Positions 19,224-28,887 of a stretch of 64,000 nt of DNA are shown here, in pieces (position 1 is the first letter of the stretch; each line of letters begins with the position of its first letter). The notes beneath the pieces were generated by a model. That model worked only from the letters and a program-made list of their open reading frames with translations. It did no database searches and was not told the DNA's origin. The stretch is from assembly GCA_945868845.1 (NCBI GenBank), contig CAMBMS010000010.1, forward strand, positions 1-64,000, given 5' to 3'. A program made the translations under genes and the position numbers. The stretch is from Asaia bogorensis. Lineage in GTDB: Bacteria; Pseudomonadota; Alphaproteobacteria; Acetobacterales; Acetobacteraceae.

Positions 19224-22153
19224 GGCAGGGCCTTCGCCAGAAGCTGTACGGAGTGGATGGCGGTGCGTCCCGAAAGATCCCTGATCTGATGCCGGCAGGA
19301 CGTACCGTCAGCGACAATGACATCTTCCGCTGCCGCCTGGCGCACGTAAGGCAGCAGGCTGGCTTCGGCCATGGCGCGTGAGACCTCCTGCGTTTCCGCC
19401 TGGTAGCCAAAGGCGCCGGCCATGCCGCAGCAGGAGGACGTAATGGGGCGTACATCCAGTCCCGGCACACGCCCCAGCAGGGCAAGCGCATCGGGGAAGG
19501 CGCCGAAGGATTTCTGATGGCAATGGCCGTGCACATGTGCAGTGGCGGATAGCACCGTGAAGTTAAAATCGAGTTTTTCCCGTGCCAGGAATTCGCCGAT
19601 CAGCAGGGCGCGCGATGCCAGTCTCTTCGTCGCCGCGCCGGGTAGGGCGGAAAGGAACTCATCGCGCAGGGTAAGCAGGCAGGACGGTTCCAGCCCGATG
19701 ACCGGGATGTCGCTGGGTAGCGCGGCGAGCGTGCGGCGCATTTCCGCACGCGCCGTATCCAGCATCCCTGCGCTCAGGTAAGTGCGCCCGCAGCATATCG
19801 GGCGGCCCTGTGCCTGTGGCATGCGGACCTTATAGCCGGCGGTCGTCAGAATTTTCAGCGCAGCGCGTAAATTTTCCGGCTCAAAATTGCGGTTGAAGCA
19901 ATCGGCGAGCAGGTACACCTCGCCGCGTTGCGTGGCCGGGCTGAAGGCATCGGCCTCGCTGTCGCGGAAGGCATCCTGGCGAAACTCCGGCAGCGCGCGC
20001 TCGGCGGCCAGGCCCGTGAGGCGTTCTCCCAGTCGGCGCAGCGCGGGCTGGCGGTTGCACAGATTGAGCAGTGGTGCGAAAGCGCGGGCAATGGCTGCGT
20101 AACGGGGCAGATGCGCCACTAATTTATCGCGGAACTTAACGCCACGGGCTGCCACGCGCGCGGCGGAAACCTCGATCTTCATTTTTGCCATATCGATGCC
20201 GGTGGGGCATTCGCGTCGGCAGGCCTTGCAGGAAACGCACAGCGACATGGCGTCGGCCACCGCGTCGGATGCCATGGCGGCGGGACCGAGTTGGCCGGAG
20301 AGCGCTAGGCGCAGGATGTTTGCGCGCCCGCGCGTTACATGCTGTTCGTCGCGGGTGGCGCGGAAGGATGGGCACATGACATTCGCGTCGAAGGCACGGC
20401 AGGTGCCGTTATTATTGCACATCTCCACCGCGCCCAGCAGGCCGCCGAGCGGGCCGGGATGATCGGACCAATCGAGGCGCGGGGTGAAGTCGGTGACCGG
20501 CGCGTAATCCGGCTTGTAGCGGAACAAAGATCGGTCATCCATGCTCGGCGGGCGCACCACGCGGCCGGGGTTCAGCAGGGCACCCGGATCGAAGGCATCT
20601 TTTACGGTTTCGAACGCACGCGCGATACGTGCGCCGAACATGGTTTCGTTGAACTCGCTGCGCGCGATGCCGTCGCCATGCTCGCCAGAATGCGAGCCCT
20701 TGTATTCGCGTACCAGCGCAAAACATTCCTCGGCCACTGCGCGTATCTTCGCTACGTCGGCGCCGTCCTTCATGTTCAGCACCGGGCGGACATGCAGGCA
20801 GCCGACGGAGGCGTGGGCATACCAGGTGCCCTTGCTGTCGTGTTTCGTGAAGACTGCGTTTAGCCGTTCGGTGTAGTCGGCCAGGTCTTCCAGGTTGACG
20901 GCGCAATCCTCGATGAAGGAGATTGGTTTTCCGTCGCCTTTCATGGACATCATGATGTTGAGGCCGGCCTCACGCACGGCGGCGATGCGGGCCTGGAATC
21001 TCTCTTCCGTCGCGCGCACGATCTTTCTGCCGTGACCAAGATCGCCCATCAGTTCTTCCAACTCCGCCAGCTTTGCCAGCAGTGGCGCGTCCTCATGACC
21101 GTGAAATTCCACCAACAGGAGAGAGGCGGGTTCGCCAATCAGCATTTCGTCGATGGTGGCGCGGTAAATTTCGATCCCCCGCCCCAGATCGATCATGGTG
21201 CGGTCCACCAGCTCCACCGCTTCCGGGTCCAACCTGACGATGTGCTGCGCGGCCTCCATCGCGGCGCGGAAGGTGGGGAACTGGCAGATGCCGACGACCT
21301 TGCGCGGCTTGATCGGATGCAGCACCAACTCCAGCGCCGCCGAAAACGCCAGGGTGCCTTCTGATCCCACCAGTAGGCGCGCCAGATTGTCGCGGCCAGC
21401 GGCACGCGCCGCCGGCGTCAGCGCGTCGATGTTATAACCGCCAACCCGGCGCAACTGCCTGGGAAAGCGCGCGGCGATCTCGTCCGCTTCGTTCATCCCT
21501 AGCACGCGCAGTCGCTGGATCAGATCGGCGATATGCACCGGCACGTCCGCGCCCAGATTATCCGCCGCCGCGCCAAACCGGTGCCGTGACCCATCCGCCA
21601 GCAATGCGTCGATGGCGGAGACATTGTCCGCCATCAATCCGTAGCGGATCGATTTTGACCCGCAGGAATTGTTGCCGGCCATGCCGCCGATTGTACAGCG
21701 CGCATGGGTGGATGGATCCACGGGGAAGAATAGTTTCGCCGGCCGCAATTCGGCGTTCAACTGCGCCAGCACCAAGCCGGGTTCGACCCAGGCGCGGCGC
21801 GCATCGGCGTCCACCGACAGCACCCGGCGCAGATGCTTGGAACAATCGATGACCAGGGCGGTATTCACTGTCTGCCCGCATTGGCTGGTGCCACCGCCGC
21901 GGGGCAGCACTGGCACCCCGGCCTCCCGCGCGATTGCTAACGTTGCCGACACATCGTCCATCGTCTTCGGTATGACCACCCCGATCGGGTCCATCTGGTA
22001 GATGGATGCATCGGTGGCGTAGCGGCCACGATCGGCCGCGCTGAACAGCACCTCGCCAGCGATCTCCCGGTGCAGGCGGGTGGCCAACCTGGGATCAATG
22101 GGCACGTGGTCGTCGGGCGTGACGGACCTCTTCATGGCAAGCGGGGCACTCAT
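19220..22153 (-). CDS. FAD-binding and 4Fe-4S 2-hydroxyacid dehydrogenase (GlcD-GlcF-like fusion)
   Basis: 977 residues. Order of domains: FAD-binding type 4 (about 45-270, with GVPVLPRGGGTSQCGQ and GGMAGNNSCGSKS), FAD-linked oxidase C-terminal domain (about 270-560), then a ferredoxin-like segment CVSCKACRRECPTGIDMAK (about 640-660), and a C-terminal CCG-domain region (ICCGRTYLSAG and SCCGMAGAFGYQ). This architecture is shared by membrane-associated D-lactate dehydrogenases of the large bacterial type and by fused GlcD-GlcF glycolate oxidases; the substrate is a 2-hydroxyacid but not determined. It is divergent from a serine-glyoxylate aminotransferase across 108 bases, which makes glycolate a plausible substrate. 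No membrane helix is evident. Confidence 0.88.
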   Translation of the reverse strand: MSAPLAMKRSVTPDDHVPIDPRLATRLHREIAGEVLFSAADRGRYATDASIYQMDPIGVVIPKTMDDVSATLAIAREAGVPVLPRGGGTSQCGQTVNTALVIDCSKHLRRVLSVDADARRAWVEPGLVLAQLNAELRPAKLFFPVDPSTHARCTIGGMAGNNSCGSKSIRYGLMADNVSAIDALLADGSRHRFGAAADNLGADVPVHIADLIQRLRVLGMNEADEIAARFPRQLRRVGGYNIDALTPAARAAGRDNLARLLVGSEGTLAFSAALELVLHPIKPRKVVGICQFPTFRAAMEAAQHIVRLDPEAVELVDRTMIDLGRGIEIYRATIDEMLIGEPASLLLVEFHGHEDAPLLAKLAELEELMGDLGHGRKIVRATEERFQARIAAVREAGLNIMMSMKGDGKPISFIEDCAVNLEDLADYTERLNAVFTKHDSKGTWYAHASVGCLHVRPVLNMKDGADVAKIRAVAEECFALVREYKGSHSGEHGDGIARSEFNETMFGARIARAFETVKDAFDPGALLNPGRVVRPPSMDDRSLFRYKPDYAPVTDFTPRLDWSDHPGPLGGLLGAVEMCNNNGTCRAFDANVMCPSFRATRDEQHVTRGRANILRLALSGQLGPAAMASDAVADAMSLCVSCKACRRECPTGIDMAKMKIEVSAARVAARGVKFRDKLVAHLPRYAAIARAFAPLLNLCNRQPALRRLGERLTGLAAERALPEFRQDAFRDSEADAFSPATQRGEVYLLADCFNRNFEPENLRAALKILTTAGYKVRMPQAQGRPICCGRTYLSAGMLDTARAEMRRTLAALPSDIPVIGLEPSCLLTLRDEFLSALPGAATKRLASRALLIGEFLAREKLDFNFTVLSATAHVHGHCHQKSFGAFPDALALLGRVPGLDVRPITSSCCGMAGAFGYQAETQEVSRAMAEASLLPYVRQAAAEDVIVADGTSCRHQIRDLSGRTAIHSVQLLAKALP

Positions 22154-22261
22154 GCGTTTATCTCTCGGCCTGGGGGTGGTCTTCCCCCTGTTCAGCGTGC
22201 GGCAACTTGGTTACAGACCCGGCCACGCGTGCGTGTCCAGCCTGGAAGGAAGCAAGAGCCT

Positions 22262-23458
22262 ATGTCGTATTACCAGTCCCGCGCCCTGTCCGGGCGGCAT
22301 TTTCTGCAAATCCCCGGCCCGTCCAACGTGCCGGATCGGGTGCTGCGGGCGATCGGCAACGCCACCATGGACCATCGCGGCCCGGATTTCGGCAAGATGG
22401 GAACAGAAATTCTGCAAAATCTACCAAAAATCTTCCAGACCATAGGGCCAGTGCTGATTTTCCCCTCCTCCGGCACCGGGGCGTGGGAGGCGGCGCTGAC
22501 TAACACGCTGTCGCCCGGCGATACCGTGCTGATGGCGCGCACCGGGCAGTTCGCAGTGCTTTGGGAGGATATGGCGCGCCGGCTGGGGCTGCAGCCGATC
22601 ATGCTGGACACTGACTGGCGCCATGGCGCGGATCCACAATTGATCGCGGCGGAACTGGAAAAGGACAAGACGCACCGGATCCAGGCGGTTTGCGTGGTGC
22701 ATTGCGAAACCTCCACCGGCTGCATCACCCGCATCGAGGAAGTGCGCGCGGCGATGGACGCGGCGAAGCACCCGGCGCTGCTGATCGTCGATGCGATTTC
22801 CTCGTTGGCGGCGATGGAGGTGAGGCACGATGCATGGGGGGTGGACGTGACGATTGCTGGCTCGCAGAAGGCGATGATGATGCCGCCGGGCCTGTCCTTC
22901 AACGCGGTTTCGGAGAGGGCTCTGGCGGCGGCGCAGACGGCAAAGCTGCCGCATGCCTATTTCGATTGGGACGCGATGCTGGAAATCAACAGCACCGGTT
23001 ACTTCCCTTACACCCCGGCGATCAGCCTGCTCTATGGGCTGAACGAGGCGATCAAGATGATGCTGGAAGAAGGGCTGGAGAACGTCTATGCCCGGCATGA
23101 TCGCTTCGGTGAGGCCTGCCGCCGCGCCGCCGCCGCGTGGGGGCTGGACAATAATTGCCTGGACGCGCGGGAGTTTTCGTCCTCCGTCACAACTTTGCGT
23201 ACGCCTGAGGGCCATAGCGCCAATAATCTGCGCGCCGTGATACTGGAAAAATTCAATATGAGCCTGGGTACCGGCCTGGGCGTACTGAGCGATAAGGCAT
23301 TCCGTATCGGCCATCTGGGGTATCTGAACGATCTCACCCTGGTTGGCACCCTGGGGGGTGTGGAGATGGGCATGGCCGTGGCCGGCGTGCCGCACAAACC
23401 GGGTGGTGTGCAGGCGGCGCTGGAGTTTTTAGCGGGTAACGCGCGGGCGGTTGCGTAA
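22262..23458 (+). CDS. Serine--glyoxylate aminotransferase family, PLP-dependent
   Basis: 398 residues from the ATG at 22262, preceded by GGAAGGA; the open frame runs further upstream without homology. Class V aminotransferase: N-terminal HFLQIPGPSNVPDRVL, DHRGPDFG, the cofactor region PSSGTGAWEAAL, and the PLP lysine in IAGSQKAMMMPPG. These match alphaproteobacterial and methylotroph serine-glyoxylate aminotransferases (serine + glyoxylate to hydroxypyruvate + glycine), though alanine-glyoxylate activity is possible. Divergent from the FAD/Fe-S 2-hydroxyacid dehydrogenase, which could supply glyoxylate. Other serine-cycle genes are not in the window. Confidence 0.88.
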   Translation: MSYYQSRALSGRHFLQIPGPSNVPDRVLRAIGNATMDHRGPDFGKMGTEILQNLPKIFQTIGPVLIFPSSGTGAWEAALTNTLSPGDTVLMARTGQFAVLWEDMARRLGLQPIMLDTDWRHGADPQLIAAELEKDKTHRIQAVCVVHCETSTGCITRIEEVRAAMDAAKHPALLIVDAISSLAAMEVRHDAWGVDVTIAGSQKAMMMPPGLSFNAVSERALAAAQTAKLPHAYFDWDAMLEINSTGYFPYTPAISLLYGLNEAIKMMLEEGLENVYARHDRFGEACRRAAAAWGLDNNCLDAREFSSSVTTLRTPEGHSANNLRAVILEKFNMSLGTGLGVLSDKAFRIGHLGYLNDLTLVGTLGGVEMGMAVAGVPHKPGGVQAALEFLAGNARAVA

Positions 23459-23534
23459 CCCGCTCCATCAAATAAGAAGCCGGCGATGATCGAAATCTGG
23501 AGCTGGTCCACTCCTAACGGACAACCGGAACCAC

Positions 23535-23700
23535 GACTTCGGCCGCCTGCGTGCCGCCCGACCTTGGCCCCGATCTTCACCAGTTTCTCCCGTAGGCTGG
23601 TCAGCGACCACTGCGCGCCGGCCCCGGGCAACGCCAGGGTGCGTAGAAAATTTCCGAGATTATAGGTGAGGGCCAGCCGCCAACTGCCTGCCGGGGACCG
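23535..23700 (-). mobile_element. IS1380 family transposase remnant (C-terminal part)
   Basis: The minus strand encodes WRLALTYNLGNFLRTLALP followed by WSLTSLREKLVKIGAKVGRHA, the well-conserved C-terminal region of IS1380 transposases (usually RLQLHALAYNLGNF...). The remaining protein and the terminal repeats are absent or unrecognisable. This fills most of the 412-base gap between the aminotransferase and gshB; the rest of the gap shows only the palindrome at 23797-23816. Confidence 0.7.
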
Positions 23701-23796
23701 AGGTCGGGCGACGCGGCGAAAGAAGGCATGGCGGAAAATTCCTATGCTGGGCGGGAGCCGGACATCGAGCCGACACTCCACCCCCGTTTCACGGAA

Positions 23797-23816
23797 ATTC
23801 TAGCTTCAGCTAGAAT
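23797..23816. repeat. 9-bp palindrome upstream of gshB
   Basis: ATTCTAGCT, a TC spacer, then AGCTAGAAT: a perfect inverted repeat 54 bases before the gshB start codon. It could be an operator for gshB, a small terminator, or an end left by the adjacent IS1380 fragment. Not followed by a T run. Confidence 0.5.
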
Positions 23817-23870
23817 GTCAACCGCAACCCGTCCGGGGGGCGTATGGCGGCCTAGCAGGCGGAACAAGAC

Positions 23871-24851
23871 ATGGCGCAGAAGTTAAACGTCGCGGTCCAG
23901 ATGGACCCCATGGAAAGCATCGGTATCGAGGGCGATTCCAGTTTTGCCCTAATGCTGGAAGCGCAGGCGCGCGGCCATACGCTGCTCCATTACGAGGTGC
24001 GTCACATGACCCTGCGCGCAAGCCCGCTGACACCAGGCGGCGCGCGGGCCGAAAAACTATTCGCCCGAGCCCGTCCGGTCCGCGTCCAGCGCGTTCAGGG
24101 CGATCATTTTAAGTTTGGTGCGGAGGAAAATATCGATCTTGGCACGATGGATGTGGTCCTGATGCGCCAGGATCCACCCTTCGACATGGGCTACATCACC
24201 GCCACGCATATGCTGGAGCATATCCACCCGAAGACCTTGGTGGTGAACGATCCGGCCGCGGTGCGCAACGCGCCGGAAAAGCTTTTGGTCACGCATTTCC
24301 CGGACTTGATGCCGCCCACCATGATTACCTGGGACATTCTCGCCATTCGCGATTTCCGCGCCAAATACAAGGACATCATCGTCAAGCCACTGTTCGGCAA
24401 TGGCGGCGCGGGGGTGTTTCGTATCAAGCCCGATGACGAAAATCTTGCGTCATTACTGGAGATGCATTTTGCCCGCTCGCGTGAACCCTTGATGATCCAG
24501 CGCTATGAGGCGGCGGTGCGGCGTGGCGATAAGCGCATCATTCTGGTGGATGGGGTCGCAATGGGTGGTATCAACCGCGTGCCGGCGGAGGGCGAGGCGC
24601 GGTCGAACATGCATGTTGGCGGCCGGCCGGAAAAGACCACACTGACCAAGCGCGAGCAGGAGATTTGCGAGCGCATCGGGCCCACCTTGCACGAACAAGG
24701 ATTAATCTTCGTCGGTATCGACGTGATTGGTGATTACCTGACGGAGATCAACGTCACCTCTCCCACGGGTTTGCAAGAGATTGCCCGCTTCGACGGCATC
24801 CATCTGGAAAAATCCATTTGGGATACCATCGAGGCGAAGCGCGGCCTGTAG
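23871..24851 (+). CDS. gshB: Glutathione synthase
   Basis: 326 residues, the standard size. Prokaryotic GshB: N-terminal [17 protein letters not shown], the family motif [16 protein letters not shown]-grasp segments [13 protein letters not shown] and [15 protein letters not shown], and metal ligands in [13 protein letters not shown] near the C-terminus. It joins gamma-glutamylcysteine and glycine using ATP in the cytosol. Monocistronic or cotranscribed with the acyltransferase 36 bases downstream. The region upstream contains a transposase fragment, so the promoter must lie within about 150 bases. Confidence 0.95.
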   Translation: MAQKLNVAVQMDPMESIGIEGDSSFALMLEAQARGHTLLHYEVRHMTLRASPLTPGGARAEKLFARARPVRVQRVQGDHFKFGAEENIDLGTMDVVLMRQDPPFDMGYITATHMLEHIHPKTLVVNDPAAVRNAPEKLLVTHFPDLMPPTMITWDILAIRDFRAKYKDIIVKPLFGNGGAGVFRIKPDDENLASLLEMHFARSREPLMIQRYEAAVRRGDKRIILVDGVAMGGINRVPAEGEARSNMHVGGRPEKTTLTKREQEICERIGPTLHEQGLIFVGIDVIGDYLTEINVTSPTGLQEIARFDGIHLEKSIWDTIEAKRGL

Positions 24852-24887
24852 AACCATCGCCATGTCATTATCGGGCAGTCGTTCGCT

Positions 24888-25778
24888 GTGACCGCGCAGC
24901 AACCGCTACGCCGGTTCTCGCTCCTCGCATCGCGTTCCGCCCCGGTCGTGCGGCCGGTTTGGCCGGATGACGCGCGCGGCCATTCGACCTTGGGCGGGCG
25001 CGTACGGATGTTTCGCCGGCTAACGATGGTAGTGGGCTGGACAGTTCTCTGCATGCCGGTCCAGGCGTTGTTCCTGACGGTGCCGGGCCGGGGCAAAATT
25101 GTGTTCGCGCGGCAATTTTGGGCGGTGTTCACCGCTATCCTGGGTGTGCGCGTGCGCCTGTTGGGCGAGATGGCGCGCCCGCACTATGGCCGGGCCGTGA
25201 TTTTCGTCTCCAATCATTCCTCTTGGGTCGATATCGCCGTCCTCGGGGGTCGGCTGGAAGGTTGTTTCGTGGCGAAGGAGGATGTGGCGCGCTGGCCCAT
25301 CATCCGTATCATCGCGCGGTTGGGGCGCACGATCTTTGTCTCCCGCCAGCGCGCCAGCACGGCGCGCGAGCGCGACGACATGCAGGCGCGGCTGGCCGCC
25401 GGCGACGGGATCATCCTGTTTCCCGAGGGCACCACATCGGACGGCGCGCGCGTGCTACCTTTCCGCACGCCGTTTTTCGCCATCGCCAGCCATAACCCGG
25501 CGCCGATCATCCAGCCGGTGTCGATCGTCTATGATCGGCTGGGGGGATTGCCGCTCGGACGGGCCAGCCGCACCGCGTTTTCCTGGTTCGGCGATATGGA
25601 GATTGCCTCGCATTATGCCAATTTCGGCCAGTTACGGGGCATGCGGGTCAGCGTATTGCTGCACACGCCGCTCGATCCGCGCGATTTTCCGGATCGCAAG
25701 ATGTTGGCGCAGGAAGTCTGGCGGATTGTCGCGGACGGGGCTGCGCGGCTGCGGCAAAACCGTCCTGCCACGGAATGA
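24888..25778 (+). CDS. Lysophospholipid (1-acylglycerol-3-phosphate) acyltransferase, PlsC-like
   Basis: 296 residues from a GTG. One hydrophobic segment near residues 48-70 anchors it to the inner membrane. The PlsC motifs are in order: NHSSWVDIAVL (HX4D, residues about 108-113), FVSRQRASTARERDD (motif II region), and LFPEGTTSDGARVLPF (motif III), followed by the IIQPVSIVYDRL motif IV. Likely acylates lysophosphatidic acid or another lysolipid such as an ornithine lipid precursor (OlsA-like); the acceptor cannot be decided. Sits between gshB and miaB on the same strand. Confidence 0.88.
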   Translation: MTAQQPLRRFSLLASRSAPVVRPVWPDDARGHSTLGGRVRMFRRLTMVVGWTVLCMPVQALFLTVPGRGKIVFARQFWAVFTAILGVRVRLLGEMARPHYGRAVIFVSNHSSWVDIAVLGGRLEGCFVAKEDVARWPIIRIIARLGRTIFVSRQRASTARERDDMQARLAAGDGIILFPEGTTSDGARVLPFRTPFFAIASHNPAPIIQPVSIVYDRLGGLPLGRASRTAFSWFGDMEIASHYANFGQLRGMRVSVLLHTPLDPRDFPDRKMLAQEVWRIVADGAARLRQNRPATE

Positions 25779-25940
25779 TCATCACCAAATGATTGACACG
25801 ATGGCGCGTTATTCTGTCAGAGTGGCGCCCTGCAAGGGAGGCCGCATCCCAGCCTTGTGCTTGACCTTCGCCCGTTGGACGATCATGCGTCCCGCCTTTC
25901 CTTCCGTCTCTGCGGGGCCGGACCTGGCGGAGCGAATAGC

Positions 25941-27341
25941 ATGGCGGCGACTGGCATGAACGCGCCCACGAATTTTTCTCCCCCATCGGCGGAAAAGCGC
26001 CGCTTGCACGTTATCACCTGGGGTTGCCAGATGAACGTGTATGACAGCGCGCGGATGGAAGATGTCCTGGCCCCGTTAGGCTATGCCCCGGTGGGAACGC
26101 CGGAGGGCGCCGACATGGTGATCCTTAATACCTGCCATATCCGCGACAAGGCAGCGGAAAAAGTGTTTTCCGAACTTGGCCGGCTACGCCTGCTGCAACA
26201 GGCGAAGGCCGAGGCGGGTGGCAAGATGGTGCTGGCGGTTGCCGGCTGCGTGGCGCAGGCGGAGGGTAAGGAGATTTTTGCGCGCGCGCCCTATGTGGAC
26301 ATCGTACTCGGGCCGCAAACCTATCACAGGCTGCCTGAATTGGTGGCCCGGGCAGCGCGGGCGGGCGGCGCGGTGATCGACACGGATTTCCCGGCCGAGC
26401 AGAAATTCGATTTTTTACCGGAGGCCGCAGCGCCGCAGGGGCTGACGGCGTTCCTCACCATTCAGGAGGGCTGCGACAAATTCTGTTCCTTCTGCGTCGT
26501 GCCCTATACGCGGGGCACGGAGTTTTCTCGCGACGTGGCCGCGATCGTCGCGGAAGCGAAACGGCTGGTCGCACAAGGCTCGCGGGAAATTTCGCTTCTC
26601 GGCCAGAACGTCAATGCCTGGCACGGCGCCGCGCCGGATGGTTCCATCTGGGGTTTAGCGCGATTGCTGCGTGAACTGGCGGAGATCCCAGGGCTCTGGC
26701 GGTTGCGCTACACCACGTCGCATCCACGTGATATGAGTGACGACCTGATCGTCGCGCATGGTGAAATCCCGGCGCTGATGCCCTCTCTGCATCTGCCGGT
26801 GCAATCCGGCTCCGATCGCATTCTCCATGCCATGAACCGCCAGCACAAAGCCGATGATTTTCGCCGCATCGTGGAAAAACTGCGCGCGGTGCGGCCGGAT
26901 ATCGCGCTTTCGTCCGATTTCATCGTTGGCCATCCCAGCGAGACCGAGGCCGATTTCCAGGCGACGATGGATCTTGTCCGCGAAACCGGCTTTGCCATGG
27001 CCTATAGTTTTAAATATTCGCCGCGCCCCGGCACGCCCGCCGCCGGCGCGCCCATGCAAGTGGCGGAAGCGGTGAAGGATCGCCGCTTGCAAGAATTGCA
27101 GGCGCTGCTGCGCGAACAGCAAAACGTCTTTAACGCGGGTTGCGTCGGGCGGTGGATAGGGGTGCTGTTCACTGGCCCTGGCCGCCATCCCGGCCAGATC
27201 GCCGGGCGTTCGTCCTATATGCAACCGGTCCATGTTGCCGGCCCCGTCGCGCTGATTGGCACGGTGACAGAAGTAAAAATCGCCGCGGCATATCCAAATT
27301 CCCTTTCCGCCATACTTGCACAGGAGGTTGCCTGCGCTTGA
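25941..27341 (+). CDS. miaB: tRNA-2-methylthio-N6-dimethylallyladenosine synthase MiaB
   Basis: 466 residues from the ATG at 25941, chosen because GGCGGAG lies about ten bases upstream; an ATG at 25956 is also possible. Radical SAM methylthiotransferase: N-terminal cluster-binding domain beginning [15 protein letters not shown] with later conserved cysteines ([19 protein letters not shown]), the radical-SAM CxxxCxxC in [18 protein letters not shown], and a C-terminal TRAM domain ending in the 440s. Methylthiolates i6A37 of tRNAs reading UNN codons. Its stop overlaps the TTG start of phoH; the miaB-phoH-ybeY-corC order is a common proteobacterial arrangement. Confidence 0.95.
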   Translation: MAATGMNAPTNFSPPSAEKRRLHVITWGCQMNVYDSARMEDVLAPLGYAPVGTPEGADMVILNTCHIRDKAAEKVFSELGRLRLLQQAKAEAGGKMVLAVAGCVAQAEGKEIFARAPYVDIVLGPQTYHRLPELVARAARAGGAVIDTDFPAEQKFDFLPEAAAPQGLTAFLTIQEGCDKFCSFCVVPYTRGTEFSRDVAAIVAEAKRLVAQGSREISLLGQNVNAWHGAAPDGSIWGLARLLRELAEIPGLWRLRYTTSHPRDMSDDLIVAHGEIPALMPSLHLPVQSGSDRILHAMNRQHKADDFRRIVEKLRAVRPDIALSSDFIVGHPSETEADFQATMDLVRETGFAMAYSFKYSPRPGTPAAGAPMQVAEAVKDRRLQELQALLREQQNVFNAGCVGRWIGVLFTGPGRHPGQIAGRSSYMQPVHVAGPVALIGTVTEVKIAAAYPNSLSAILAQEVACA

Positions 27342-28393
27342 CCCAAATTTTCCCCGCCATCTCGCCCACTGACGCGACCAAGGCCCCTACCGGCACGTCG
27401 AGAACGCTGGAATTCAACGACAACACGCTGCTGCCCCTGCTGCTAGGCGATCATGACCGCCATCTGGTGCGCATCGAGCAGGCGCTGGGGGTTCGCCTGT
27501 CCTGCCGCGGCAACCGCATCGCCATCGCTGGGGACGGCGTCAAGGTGGAGGCAACGCAAGTCCTGCTCCAGGGTCTTTGGCGCAAGTTGGAACAGGGCGA
27601 GGTCATCGCCCGGCCCGACATTGAGACGGCCATCCGCCTCGCCAACGAACAGATCGATCCGCGCCTGCCGCTATCCGACCTGCCTGCCATCCGCACACGC
27701 CGCGGCGCGGTCGGGCCGCGCAGCCAAGGCCAGGCGGCCTATATAGAGGCGCTGGCGCGCCACGAGATGGTGTTTGCCGTCGGCCCCGCCGGAACGGGAA
27801 AGACCTATCTGGCCGTTGCCCAGGCCGTGGCAATGTTGCAAGCGGGCAAGGTCGATCGCATCGTTTTGTCGCGGCCCGCCGTAGAGGCCGGTGAACGCCT
27901 AGGTTTTCTGCCCGGCGACATGAAGGAAAAAGTCGATCCCTATCTGCGACCCTTGTATGACGCGCTGCACGACATGATGCCGGCCGACCAGGTGCTGCGC
28001 CGGATCACCAGTGGAGAGATCGAGGTTGCCCCGCTTGCCTTCATGCGCGGGCGCACCCTGGCGCATGCTTATGCCATCCTAGACGAGGCGCAGAACACGA
28101 CGCCGATGCAGATGAAGATGTTTCTGACCCGCATGGGCGAGGGAACGCGCATGGTGATTACCGGCGACCTAACTCAGGTGGATCTGCCCGCTGGCACCGG
28201 TTCCGGACTGCGGGACGCGCTAGAAACTGTCGAGGGCGTGCCCGGGATCGCGGTGGCGCGATTTGACAAGCGCGACGTGGTGCGGCATTCGTTGGTGGCT
28301 CGGATTGTCGATGCCTACGATCAGCGCGATACGGCCGTCGGAGAGCAGCGGCGCGAAACGCGCGACGCTCGCGCAGGACCGGCCGACAGGTAA
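27338..28393 (+). CDS. phoH: PhoH family ATPase
   Basis: 351 residues. The start is a TTG at 27338 (LTQIFPAI...), supported by CAGGAGG ten bases upstream and by its 4-base overlap with the miaB stop; the upstream in-frame sequence is inside miaB. P-loop NTPase with Walker [15 protein letters not shown], the [18 protein letters not shown] segment and Walker [14 protein letters not shown], then [10 protein letters not shown]. An N-terminal KH-like region precedes the ATPase. PhoH-like proteins are linked to RNA metabolism and the ybeY gene next door; exact role is not settled. Confidence 0.93.
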   Translation: MTQIFPAISPTDATKAPTGTSRTLEFNDNTLLPLLLGDHDRHLVRIEQALGVRLSCRGNRIAIAGDGVKVEATQVLLQGLWRKLEQGEVIARPDIETAIRLANEQIDPRLPLSDLPAIRTRRGAVGPRSQGQAAYIEALARHEMVFAVGPAGTGKTYLAVAQAVAMLQAGKVDRIVLSRPAVEAGERLGFLPGDMKEKVDPYLRPLYDALHDMMPADQVLRRITSGEIEVAPLAFMRGRTLAHAYAILDEAQNTTPMQMKMFLTRMGEGTRMVITGDLTQVDLPAGTGSGLRDALETVEGVPGIAVARFDKRDVVRHSLVARIVDAYDQRDTAVGEQRRETRDARAGPADR

Positions 28394-28404
28394 CTAACGG
28401 ATAC

Positions 28405-28887
28405 ATGGACCCCAGTCATAGTTTTGGCCCTGCGCAGGCAGGGTTTCATATTAGCGGTTCCGCACCAGCCGCGATCACCATCACTGAGCCGGCGTGGCGA
28501 CGCGTGATCAGGAACGCGGAAACCGTGGCGCGCCGCGCCGCTAAGGTCGCCCACACCGATGCCGCCATCATCCTCGCCTCCGACCAGGCGGTGCAAAAGC
28601 TGAATTTTTCTCATCGCGGCCGGAACAAGCCGACCAATGTGCTGACCTATCCCCCTTCCGGGTTTGGCGAGCGCGGGGAAATCGTGCTCGCGCTGGGCAC
28701 CGTGCGGCGCGAGGCCATCGCCGCCGGCCGCAGCCCGGCGCATCATCTGGCGCACCTGATCGTGCATGGCGCGCTGCATCTGGCCGGGCACGATCATCAC
28801 CATCCTGGCGATGCGCGCCGCATGGAACGCGCGGAGTCCCGCCTGCTGCACCGTATGCGTGTGCCCAACCCGTGGCGGAGCGTATGA
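28405..28887 (+). CDS. ybeY: rRNA maturation RNase YbeY
   Basis: 160 residues. The zinc-binding triad is intact: His121, His125 and His131 in HGALHLAGHDH, preceded by the conserved NKPTNVLTYP. YbeY is an endoribonuclease involved in 16S rRNA 3' maturation and ribosome quality control. The first 25 residues are not conserved in the family and could reflect a slightly upstream start. Follows phoH by 11 bases; its stop overlaps the corC ATG as ATGA. Confidence 0.93.
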   Translation: MDPSHSFGPAQAGFHISGSAPAAITITEPAWRRVIRNAETVARRAAKVAHTDAAIILASDQAVQKLNFSHRGRNKPTNVLTYPPSGFGERGEIVLALGTVRREAIAAGRSPAHHLAHLIVHGALHLAGHDHHHPGDARRMERAESRLLHRMRVPNPWRSV

